Origin: Haliclona indistincta
Taxonomy: Eukaryota; Porifera; Demospongiae; Haplosclerida; Chalinidae
Direction of reading: 5' to 3'
Length of the DNA stretch: 64,000 nt
NCBI GenBank assembly: GCA_964017065.1
Contig: OZ024792.1
Coordinates: 7,249,754-7,313,753 of the forward strand
Part shown: positions 23,001 through 32,730 of the stretch, piece by piece
How the letters are laid out: each line of letters starts with the position of its first letter
Position numbering within the stretch: position 1 is the first letter of the stretch
The notes under the pieces: generated by a model
What the model saw: the letters and a program-made list of their open reading frames with translations, nothing else
What the model was told of the DNA's origin: nothing
Database searches by the model: none
Position numbers and translations under genes: made by a program

Positions 23001-25484
23001 TCTCTCTCACTAGGTTGCTCTAGCTCTGCGCTATCTTCACACTATCGGCATAGTCTATCGGGATCTCAAATCAGACAATGTTCTCATCTGGTCACTTGAT
23101 GTGGACGCTGCCGTCAATGCTAAACTAGCCGACTACGGTATCTCACGCTTTGCTAATCCAGGAGGCATCAAAGGAGAGGAAGGTACACCTGGCTACATGG
23201 CTCCTGAGGCAATCAGACGAAGAGGAGAAGATCAAGCTTTTGATGAAAAGGTTTGTATCTTTACTTCTATCGTTGTCGAGTAGTTTCACTCTCTTTGTGA
23301 TAGGTTGATATCTTCTCTTTTGGTATGCTGCTGTTTGAACTGATTACTGGACAACGTCCATTTGAGTCGCTCACTAGTGGGCAAGAGGTGAATAGAGCCG
23401 TGTTGCAGCGAGATCGACCCCAGGTTGTTGAGGCTAATGCTGAGCCGACTTACCCATCGATGGTATACTTGATGGAGGATTGCTGGGCTCACCTGGCAGC
23501 CGATCGACCGTCTGGAGATGAGGTGTGTGTGTGTGTGTGTGCGTGCGTGCGTACGTGCGTGCGTGTGTGTGCGTGTGTACATGTTCATCAGAGTGACATG
23601 TTGTATCTGTCTTTGTTAGGTTGTCCAACGTGTGAGTGCTCCAGGATTCCTCTGCTGTAGACACACCATTACTCATGTCAAGGAGCATCCTCTTCAAAAG
23701 ATCGACACTATCTTTGCCCGTCCTGTGGAAGGAGAAGTGGACACTTCTATGTGCTTGTGGACATGGTCGCGCCAAGACCGCGAGCGTAACTTCAGCATTC
23801 TTGATGTGGAGAAAGGTTTCTTCAACTTACCTGAAAAGGGGTCTCCAGGTGGTCGAGTATATGCAATGGCTGCCACTGGAGAAGTGCACAAGAGAATATG
23901 GATAACCACAGCTGTCAGCAGGAATCATCCTGTGAGTATGAATGATTAAGATGAATGTCAAACGTGTGTATAATTATGTAGGACAATGAGATTCAAGTGT
24001 TTGGCTACAAGGCAGTCGGAGACCCACAGTGTCTCTGGTCGTTTCAGATTAAGGACACAGCCCTGGAGTTGGCTACTGAGGTTGTGGAAGGCAGGGTAAG
24101 GGCATGTATTGGAGATAAAGCTAGTTACTGCTTATGTCTTGTTTTACAGGTCAAGAGAGTCTTTGCATCATTAGCCAATGGAAATGTTATGATCTTTGTA
24201 CGTAAGAGCGTTTTTCCATCTTTACAAAGCAAAGTTGGCGATGCTGAAGTCGACAAAGAAGCCTGTTTGATTAAGTGTGATGACCCGGCTTACAGAGCAG
24301 AAGCCAATGACTGGGCCGATCCTCTGGTCCTCCAGCTTAGTGAGGGCATGAGATCAAGCGCCATCAAGTGCATGACTTTTGTTGGCGAAGATCGTCTGTG
24401 GTGCGGCTGCAGTAACAATATCTGTGTGGTCGACTCCATCAATCTCAAAGTATTGCACACCTTCACTGTCTTTACCCGTCGAAATCAGCTCATCAACAAG
24501 CTTGTGTCGGATGGAAAGAAGGTTTGGGGAATCGGCCGTGGGCTCTCCAAGGTCATGGAGTGGGATGCAAAGACATATCAGCTTCTTCTTGTGTTTGACT
24601 GCAGTCAGGTTGAGCCCACTGGTAGCTCGCTCATTGCTGAGCCCCGTACTGTTCCTGACATTCATATACCAGAACCTGAACTGAGGGAAGCACTTGAGGA
24701 ACCATGTCCTTCACCGCCAAAGTCTGACGGAGGTGAGGATGGTTCTTCAGACAGCACCGAGAAGCTGTCTATTGAAGGCAGTCTCTCTCCCGTGATGGGA
24801 TCCAGTCCCAAGAAAGTGCAGAGTGGTTTTCATGTCACAAATGAACCACTTGATCCTTCACGTACTAGAAATGCTCCATTCTCTTCACGAAATACTCGCA
24901 AGACCTTACGCGATGTCAACCGCCCACGATCATACAACATGTCCAAAAAGAAGGACACGAGCCTCTTTGCTCCCCGTCCTGAGGAGAGTGCACGCCAGAG
25001 AGCAAGAGAGCATTTCTTTCTTCGTCAGCAAGGTGCTACACGCATCACTGATCTCCTTGTAGTAGACGAGTCTCTGTGGATCGCTAGAGGAATGGGAGAC
25101 ATCCTTATTGTTAACATACACGAGGGCAGCGTCCATGGACAGGTTCTTGGTCGTCTTGCTGGTGATGATGTCAACAAGTACGGTAATCGATCACACCAGC
25201 GACTAGCGCTTGTCGGCGGTAGGTATGTTGCGTCGGCTCAATGGATGGAAGAGATACGTCCTCGTGCTGGTACCAACCCTGTTACTACTACAGTGCCTAG
25301 TGCTTCAGCACATGATGGCAGCCTCCCTCGTAGCGGAACTATCTTTCAGGAGCCTGCTGTACCATCGTCACATCAACAGATCATGATCTGGGAAGCATGG
25401 AGCTACAAAAAAATTGAGCAGTATACAAGAAAAGTAGAGGAGATGATGGAGATGGACAGGAGAAGCAGCACTGGTGCTTCATAG
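17022..25484 (+). CDS. LRRK1: ROCO-family leucine-rich repeat kinase (LRRK1-type)
   Basis: Twenty exons: 17022-17052, 17112-18054, 18196-18502, 18554-18906, 19532-19732, 19777-19886, 19940-20046, 20104-20238, 20354-20521, 20577-20719, 20769-20886, 20938-21091, 21150-21884, 21938-22111, 22156-22967, 23014-23250, 23304-23522, 23620-23931, 23982-24095, 24150-25484. They join in phase to 2235 residues. Domains in order: ankyrin repeats (about 54-210), leucine-rich repeats (about 285-640), ROC GTPase with P-loop GLQGRGKT (about 682-689), switch DLAGQE and THLD, COR (about 925-1220), kinase (about 1345-1660) with AVKEF, YRDLKSDN and DYG in place of DFG, then a WD40-like region. YRD and DYG are LRRK hallmarks; DEKVDIFSFGM and the N-terminal ankyrins favour LRRK1 over LRRK2. 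Human LRRK1 has about 2015 residues. The N-terminus follows an acceptor site. Confidence 0.93.
18907..19531. other. LRRK intron 4 hosting a tRNA gene
   Basis: This 625-bp AT-rich intron is much longer than most others in the gene and contains the tRNA at 19129-19200. Nothing else is recognised in it. Confidence 0.7.
19129..19200 (+). tRNA. tRNA-Ile, anticodon GAU
   Basis: A complete 72-nt cloverleaf: acceptor stem GGTCCAT/ATGGACC plus discriminator A; D stem GCTC/GAGC; anticodon stem TCGTG/CGCGA with loop CTGATAA, so the anticodon is GAT; T stem GTGAG/CTCAC with loop TTCAAGA. The internal promoter boxes TAGCTCAGTCGG (A) and GAGTTCAAGACTC (B) fit, and a T-run (19202-19208) follows as RNA polymerase III terminator. 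There is no intron and no encoded CCA. The body resembles animal tRNA-Ile(AAU), so it looks like an A34-to-G variant. It lies in the sense orientation in LRRK intron 4. Confidence 0.9.
23523..23582. repeat. (GT)n/(GCGT)n microsatellite at a splice donor
   Basis: The intron after LRRK exon 17 begins directly with a GT/GCGT-rich tract, so the donor GTGTGT is part of the microsatellite. Confidence 0.85.
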
Positions 25485-25753
25485 AGAGTGTGTGTGTGTT
25501 ACAACTAAAACATCCAATTTTGTACATGGACTTGCCTTTCTTTCTTTCCTCAATTTTGTGTGTGAATATGACACGAACCTTGTTGACGTGTGCAGTTTAG
25601 GTGACTGCAACTCTTTATAATCACTGCCCTTGTTAAAATTATCTTTAATTTTTTAGTCATTAAAAGCAATTTTTAGTCACAATATACGCATTGGTGTCAA
25701 TTTTTTACAGTTTGGGAGAAAATTAAATTTTACATTTCATAATACATAGTCAG

Positions 25754-28700
25754 TCATGGTATTGGTTCATAAGTAGATATTGAAGGTGTCGGCTGATTTT
25801 CATCATCGAGAAGTGGTTCCCTTAACTCAGTGAATGTTGGAGCAGTAGATGGTCTATGTTTGACTAGCAATAGGTGTCCCTCTTCACTTTCATTGTGCAA
25901 TGCTTCACCATTTATAGTCACTGTAGTCGTCGGCACATGTACGCTCAACCTGATTTTTTTCTTAAGAACTTTACGACACACGTTGACTAAAGCATGAATC
26001 ACTATCCCTGCCATTGCTATGTAAGCCAGTAGCACCAAGACTCCAACAAAAATTTCCAAGTTAAGAAAATCGCCTTTGCCGTGAAAGTACAAAGCACCCA
26101 ATAGAATAACAATGAGGTTCATTAGGAAGAAACTGTCAATTTCATTTCTGAGCCAATCTGTCAATTCACACTCTTTGAGGTTCCACGAACCATTGAATGG
26201 TTTCAGAACTAGCTGGAGGTAGAGGAGTAAGAGAAGGGCAATACCCACTAACAGTAGGTTTAGTTCTGGAATTGAGACCAGCCTTGCTAGCAAAAATGGT
26301 AGACACCGAAACATTAGTCTAAATCCTATCCACCACCTGTAGTTTGGTCTGAATGGATTCCAGACAGCGTCATAGATCGGCTTTAGTCGCCGAAGAAACT
26401 TGACTTTGAATGCGAGATAAGGCGAGAAAAATAGAAACGGGAAAGGAATCAAATATATGACGACAACTATCAAAGCTATTATGCACAACACAGCATGAGA
26501 GCCTTGGAAGTATTCAATGGATGGGTTTAATGACCAGCGTATAGACACATACTCGTTGGTATGGTTATCATTGGGAATCACACTGATAAAGGTTGGTGAT
26601 AGAATGTCAAAACAAACTGCAGAGATTCTTGAGTAGCACAAGATTATTAGTGTAGCAAATGTGTTTGGTAGAGAGGTGCCAAGCCACGCTGGTAGTCTAA
26701 AGAATCGACCAATTAAAACTACTAGTCCGATGAGGAAAAAGAGGTATATAGGAAAGACAAACTGAAGTCCGATGCGAGTAGTGGCGTTCATTCCATCATA
26801 GAAACATAGCTCGAACCCGAGATCAAGAGAAAGTATAGAGGCAATGAAGAACGTTATATATGACACAAAGCCCTGACTTGTGAAGAGGCTGCTGGAGAAT
26901 AGTGTGATTATGTTGCTGTACAAGAGTGCTCCATTCAAGTAGCCCTCACTGATTCTTAGAGGCAAGCACAGTAAGGCTAGCATCAACAGGACTCCTGCTA
27001 GTGCAAATGCTGGTATGACAGCTAGATAAGCATCACTACACTGAACACAGCGATTCGAACCAAACACAAGACTATAGTTTTTCGCACATCCTCCACATCC
27101 CAAGCCAACTCGATTGTAACCTTCAGTGCATTGAAGAGAATAGCTGCTCACTTTAGGACGAATGTATTTGATACCAGGCCTACAGAAATCTTCATTACAG
27201 TTCATCAGTACCAAGGTACTGCTGTTAGTTAACTTAGGGTCCAGTGGTCCTAGCCAGTTGTCACTAGGGACCACCCAAACACTGTTAGCAGGATCACAAC
27301 TGATGTTATGATCCTGTAGAGCTTGGCTGCATTCACAGCTACGGGTGCTACTGTTGTATTGAAAGCCCAAGTAGCACGGTCTCAGGAACAGGTCAAGCGG
27401 GAACTGGGCGGGTGACCTCAAAGAAGTGATGGCTACAGTCACTCTGGAAGTATTCCTGACAGTTCTGTTATTGTGCGCTGCAAGATGTAGATAAACGGTT
27501 GTGTCGTTTGCATTTTCAAGAGATGAAAAATTTGTGTCATTAAGGAATGAATAGATGGTTGCATTGTCTGAACGGGAAGATATTACTGTAGGAATATGCT
27601 GCCCAAATCGATCCAAAGCAATCACCTCCATGCTGACTACTTCTCCAGGAGCAAGTACCTGTGCGTCCAGTTCTAGAGGCTGCACCAGCATTAGAGTATC
27701 AGTTTCTGTAGCTACTTGATCAATTCCTACCGGGCTGTCACTAAAGTTGAAAACATTAGAGTAGTACTGATCCAAAATATCGTACACATTATTTTCAGAA
27801 TAATTCTGCTTTAATGGTGCAGCCCATGCGCAATCCAGAGTTGAACCGAACACTGTAGCGGCCAGGGGGGCAGCGTTGTTCATAAATTCAACTCTTACAC
27901 CTGTTTCGCTGATATCCGTGCAAGGATACTCTTTGGAGCAGAAAATATTCACCTCACGAAAGTACAAGAAACAGTCTTGATAGCCAGTGCTGGCAACGAT
28001 TGTCTGAGCAGTTAAATCGACGTACACTGCTCCACCTTTAGCAGAAGCAGAATTCCCTATGAAGCTCAGAGTTGAGTTATCCATGATTACTATTTGAGAA
28101 TACGAAACCAATCTCATAGCCCCTCCGTATTCTCCAGTGTTGTTACAGAATGATACCTCTGCTCCGCTGGAAATCTTGAGAAGCGTTTGAATCGCTGAGA
28201 AAGAAGTACCGTTATTATTTGAGAACATAACTTTCCCAGACATAGACACTCTTGCTGCTCCAAAGCTCATTATTCCTGCTAGAGATGTTGGTGCATTCAC
28301 GTCAAAGTCTGAATACAGTAGAATTTGGTTATTGGTTATGTTTGAGTCAATAACTTGGAGATCGAAATGAGAGTCACTGGACGTGCCTAAATTCTCTAAA
28401 AGGACCATGGCCGCTCCTATAATACCTGTGTTGTTATAAAATGAGCAGTTTTCAAACACTAGATAGACTCTAGTTGGTGTCAAATGCTTGTTGAATAAAC
28501 GCAAACCTCCGCCTACTAATCCAAAGTTGCTGTTAAATTTGCAGTTATTAAACGTAATATTGTTCTTCAGCTCTTGAGATAATTTTATCACGGTGTTCAA
28601 TTTAGGAGTGTCTGTAAAAAGGGCTACTCCTCCTCCTCCTTGGACTGAGCTCTGATTTTTAAGACGCTCTGCGAACATTAATCCATTTGAAACAAAGTCA

Positions 28701-29722
28701 CAATCACTGATGCTAATGGTTGAATTAGTCACGCCTTCAAATATAGCAATGTGCATTCCTGATCCAAAACGAGCCTTATTGCCAATGAAAGTTGTATTCG
28801 TAACGGTAGCGTTAATATAAAAATCAGGCTGAGTCTGTAGAATGGAAAGACCTCCGGCAGCTGAGCTAACGAATTTGCCTTTGAATAACGGAAGCTGTGA
28901 TTGAAATAGTTCAGAATATCCGCCGAGTCCACAGTCAGTGTTTTGAGTGAAATTACAGTCTTGCACTATTAACTGAGGTGTAATTGTATCTTCAGAAGCG
29001 TTTCTCTCCTCGTAAATCACGACAGCACCTCCACCTAAAGTGTTGTTGAACAAGCTGGCATCTTCAAACTTTGCAATGTTTTGAAAACACTCAGAGGTGG
29101 GTGTGTTGTTGAAGAAACGAACAGAGTCTAGCTGGAGTGACCCTTTGTTGTTGTAAGAGAGAAAACCTATTCCTGGTGTATCGCTGATGCTGACGTTGCG
29201 TAGTAAGAAATCATGACAAAGAACAGCAAAGATAACAACTCGAGCTTTTTCAGGTGTGTAATAAGTGGACACCAAATGCTCATCTATGTACTTTTGAATA
29301 GCATTGTGTCCGCTAAAGCCACAACCGCTGAATTCAACGTTCTCAACGGTCACGTTGGTGACATTCAGGAAAGCTATTCCTGCATCAGCTCCTTCGCAAC
29401 AGATGACAGGCCGTGCAGAGCTTGTTTCACCAACTAATTCCAAGTATTCAAGATCAAAAAAGTGGTGGGATTTCTTAAGATAGTGCACGCCTGGCTCCAG
29501 TAAGATTCTGCTGCTGCTGTTGCTGTTCGAGATGTCATTCAATGCTGTATCGATACAGTACTGGTCGGTTGCATTGGAGCGGTCAGTTGTGTTGGAGCAG
29601 TTGCTTGCGTTGGGAACAGTGATGACCTCTCCAGAACCAGATTCTTCCTCGATTATCTCACTGGCGCAACTGTATCCGCAGCAGAGGAGAAGAAGACCAA
29701 CCAAGACATGCAAGAGAGCCAT
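25754..29722 (-). CDS. Large beta-helix ectodomain protein with multipass C-terminus
   Basis: A single uninterrupted frame of 1322 residues starting MALLHVLVGLLLLCCGYSCA, a clear signal peptide. About residues 70-650 form repeated short beta-strand rungs rich in Asn, Ser and Gly (NVTVENVEFSGC, GGGLRLFNKH, KGGAVYVD), typical of right-handed parallel beta-helix (pectin-lyase-like) folds, with many NxS/T glycosylation sites. A cysteine-rich stalk (GLGCGGCAKNYS...CVQCS) leads to about eight or nine hydrophobic segments and a cytoplasmic tail. Proteins of this plan are expanded in sponges and other early animals, but I know no function for them. It is intronless beside intron-rich neighbours. Its ATG is only 111 bp downstream of the convertase stop at 29834. 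Confidence 0.8.
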   Translation of the reverse strand: MALLHVLVGLLLLCCGYSCASEIIEEESGSGEVITVPNASNCSNTTDRSNATDQYCIDTALNDISNSNSSSRILLEPGVHYLKKSHHFFDLEYLELVGETSSARPVICCEGADAGIAFLNVTNVTVENVEFSGCGFSGHNAIQKYIDEHLVSTYYTPEKARVVIFAVLCHDFLLRNVSISDTPGIGFLSYNNKGSLQLDSVRFFNNTPTSECFQNIAKFEDASLFNNTLGGGAVVIYEERNASEDTITPQLIVQDCNFTQNTDCGLGGYSELFQSQLPLFKGKFVSSAAGGLSILQTQPDFYINATVTNTTFIGNKARFGSGMHIAIFEGVTNSTISISDCDFVSNGLMFAERLKNQSSVQGGGGVALFTDTPKLNTVIKLSQELKNNITFNNCKFNSNFGLVGGGLRLFNKHLTPTRVYLVFENCSFYNNTGIIGAAMVLLENLGTSSDSHFDLQVIDSNITNNQILLYSDFDVNAPTSLAGIMSFGAARVSMSGKVMFSNNNGTSFSAIQTLLKISSGAEVSFCNNTGEYGGAMRLVSYSQIVIMDNSTLSFIGNSASAKGGAVYVDLTAQTIVASTGYQDCFLYFREVNIFCSKEYPCTDISETGVRVEFMNNAAPLAATVFGSTLDCAWAAPLKQNYSENNVYDILDQYYSNVFNFSDSPVGIDQVATETDTLMLVQPLELDAQVLAPGEVVSMEVIALDRFGQHIPTVISSRSDNATIYSFLNDTNFSSLENANDTTVYLHLAAHNNRTVRNTSRVTVAITSLRSPAQFPLDLFLRPCYLGFQYNSSTRSCECSQALQDHNISCDPANSVWVVPSDNWLGPLDPKLTNSSTLVLMNCNEDFCRPGIKYIRPKVSSYSLQCTEGYNRVGLGCGGCAKNYSLVFGSNRCVQCSDAYLAVIPAFALAGVLLMLALLCLPLRISEGYLNGALLYSNIITLFSSSLFTSQGFVSYITFFIASILSLDLGFELCFYDGMNATTRIGLQFVFPIYLFFLIGLVVLIGRFFRLPAWLGTSLPNTFATLIILCYSRISAVCFDILSPTFISVIPNDNHTNEYVSIRWSLNPSIEYFQGSHAVLCIIALIVVVIYLIPFPFLFFSPYLAFKVKFLRRLKPIYDAVWNPFRPNYRWWIGFRLMFRCLPFLLARLVSIPELNLLLVGIALLLLLYLQLVLKPFNGSWNLKECELTDWLRNEIDSFFLMNLIVILLGALYFHGKGDFLNLEIFVGVLVLLAYIAMAGIVIHALVNVCRKVLKKKIRLSVHVPTTTVTINGEALHNESEEGHLLLVKHRPSTAPTFTELREPLLDDENQPTPSISTYEPIP

Positions 29723-29833
29723 AACACTGAGTTGGAATGATCACATGATCACAATGAATCTTGTTATCTGTGCAAGCCTTACAAAATTCATGCTACTACA
29801 AATCTTGGTACTATCTTGTGACTAAAATGGTAT

Positions 29834-32533
29834 TTAAAACTGCACAATAGCTATGAAGAATAAAGTGAGTATGATAGAAGTGTGAACAACAGCAGAGTGT
29901 ACAGCTGATGATGGTGTGTAGCAGTAGCCACTAGCAATGGTGTTGTTAACCAGATTGCACTCCTGCGGTTCAATGCACTCAAGTGTTGTGGCATTACGAA
30001 CAAGATTAGAAGCACATGCATCACAGTTATCAGGACCTGTACCAGAGCACCCACGGGCACAAGCAGAGTCACATTGAGACGGGATTTGCTGAACTGATAA
30101 TGGAACTTGAGTTACACCGTAGAAGTCGACAGAGATTCCACTAACACTTGCAGAGGAATTGGACATAGAGTTATTGAAAGAGACTTGTAGAGTCCATTGA
30201 CCAGCAGGGTTCTCTCCCCAATGCAGCACAGTCTTGAATGACCAATTATCATAGCCAACAGCTGATGTAATGTCCCAGGGTCGACGGAATAGAATAGTTG
30301 ATACTGTTCCATCAGGAGAGGTAAGAGTAACACTGATATCACCTCGCTTGACAAAGCTCTGGTAGTAGTTGGGATTTCCAATACTATTTTGTATATCAGT
30401 AATAATCTGATTTGTTGCTGCCTCCTCTGTGATCTGATTGTCAGCTCCTCCCACTGCCAGTGTCATTGTGACTGTAATGAACTCTAATGACTGCAGTAGA
30501 TGTTGACCAGTTCCATTGCTGTAGTTAAACATCCTAATCACTGGATTACCATAGGTTGCAGACCTATAGAATGAATGATTACTGAGGCGACACAGCAGTA
30601 TAATATTGTTTCATACCCAGGCACACTTGAATTGTAAACTGTTTCTTTGCGTTGTTCAGGTACGTTTATCCAGCGTTGAGCTCGAGTGACCATTGCTTCA
30701 GCGTCAATAGCCCCAAACCCAAACTGATGACTCACTCTGAGACCAACTCCATTGGACGTGACATCAGGAGTGCTGGACATGAGTGGATTGGGATTAGACG
30801 TGTATACAATCAAATACTGCACATCACGCCATGTCAGCTGTGGACTAGGAAAAAATCAAAAGTTCAACAGCCAGGATTTTTTCTGTGAACTCACTTGGCT
30901 TCTAGTGCCAGTGCTATAACTGCAGATACATATGGAGTTGCTGCACTAGTACCACCAAATGCATTATTACAACCACCATTGGTCGTTGTTGTTGACTGAA
31001 GGAAGAGGGTATTGCATTATGACAGACGACTATTGCAATTCTTACTGACCACTTGCAAGTCAGGATCTCGTGTGTTACTGACATAAGCTACCACCATCTT
31101 ACTGGAGCATCTCTCGTCATAGCTTGCAGGTGCACCATTCTGAGTGTATGACCCTACTGCTATAGTGTATAAGTTACTAGCAAATCCATCAGCAGCACAA
31201 CTATCAAACAACTGTCCTCCATTTCCAGCTGCAAATGTAAAGATGTTTCCTCTATTGTTACGACCCTGTAGAAAAACCGTCCCGATGAGTAAAACCGAAG
31301 TGCTTGTAGCGCACCATAGTGGTTCCTTGCTCTAGAGCCATCTGTGCGAGTGTACTTGGTCTTGCTGCTACAGTACCATAGTCAAGTGGTCCCCAACTAT
31401 TACTGTAGATATGGACATGGCTCCGATTGTGAGAGAGAGAACCTGCTTCCTGTGCATCAGTGACAAATGACCCTCCAATCAATCGCAGTCCTACACAAGC
31501 ACAGAATACCTCAATCTGTCACATGTATGAGGTATGCCCGCCTGCTATTTTGGCGTCATAAGCTACACCCACTCCACACACAGTGTTGTTGTGTTTCATA
31601 GCGATTTGACCCGCCACATTGGTGCCATGATTGTTATCAGCAGAGGCCGGAGAAGGATCAGAGTTGAAATTAGTCACAGCATAGTTGAAGCTGTACTGAG
31701 CAACCTATGCAAGCAAAACAAACAAAAACATTAACCAGAAGAGCATAAAGAGTTCCTTATGCACTCCTGCTATTGTTCTTACATAGTTGTCAATGAGGTC
31801 ACTGTGTGTGTATTCAAGACCTGCAGGTTAAGATCACAGCTATTAGATGTATATTAGATGTATAACTCTCCACTCACCATCATCAACTACTCCCACCACA
31901 ATTCCTTTACCAGTATAGCCCTGGATCCAGGCTGGTTCAACATTGATATCAAGCCTTAGTGAGGGCTCACCAGTCTGACCTGTGTTATTCTGACAGTTTC
32001 ATTATAATAAATCTACTGCTATGAACTATTCAATACTTACCACACCCCATTGATACTGCCAGGAAGGATTAGCTAATATACTAGGCTGATAGTACTTCTT
32101 TACCATATTATGAACCTTCTGTTGCTCAACAAATTTTACCTAGATACAACACGCATTTAAATCTCTGTTAACTAGTTTTTCCTACAGTCTTACCTCGGGC
32201 TCATTGGACAGAGCTGTTGTGAAATAAGAGTTTGGTCCTGGCGCATAATCTGATGGACTGTCAACTGCACGACGTCTACTGTCCAGAATAAAGTGATACA
32301 TATCCTTCAGTGATCCAACCTTTAGCGTAATAATTAATAATCCAAACTGCTCAAACAACCTGCAACCTTACCTTTCCCGAGTTATGGAGACCATGCTTCT
32401 TAGCAAGGGTATTGGCTTTCTCGGCCCCACCAGTCACCTCCACTGCCCAGCTGTCTACGTACTGCACAGACGAACTGATAACGGTGACATGTAGCTGGAT
32501 AACCAGTACAGCGGCTATAGCTATTATCAGCAT
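29834..32533 (-). CDS. Proprotein convertase (furin/kexin-type S8 protease), copy 1
   Basis: Eleven exons (32533-32372, 32319-32194, 32139-32041, 31989-31878, 31820-31783, 31704-31542, 31490-31315, 31265-31050, 30995-30895, 30844-30617, 30563-29834) join in phase to 716 residues. Order: signal peptide, prodomain ([10 protein letters not shown]), catalytic domain with Asp (GVVDDG), His (NNHGTNVAG), oxyanion Asn (FAAGNGG) and Ser (GGTSAATP), then a P domain ([11 protein letters not shown]), one short furin-like Cys repeat and a hydrophobic C-terminus with no cytoplasmic tail. It should cleave secretory precursors at basic sites. The intron after exon 6 begins GC instead of GT; the two sister genes have GT there. 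If that donor fails, the gene is broken. Confidence 0.88.
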
Positions 32534-32730
32534 TACTACTGTGAACGTCGACTAAAGGCTACAATCATGCACGTACTTGCGTCTTGGTACATAGTACAGC
32601 TGCTCATTCGAATTTCCCGCTCCGCTCAAGCATGTCATACGCGCGCGCGCCAACTCAAAAGTGTGTGTCAACTGTCAAGTACAAACTCTCTGGGAATAAA
32701 TTATGAAATAATTAATCAGTAGTTTTGTCT

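Noticed and set aside
22982..23099. Read-through extension of LRRK exon 15 as an alternative C-terminus
   Set aside because: The clean donor at 22968 and the kinase motifs that follow in exon 16 support splicing; the read-through would lose YRD and DYG.
23286..23660. Histidine/threonine-rich frames on both strands
   Set aside because: Produced by the GT/GCGT microsatellite at the LRRK intron donor.
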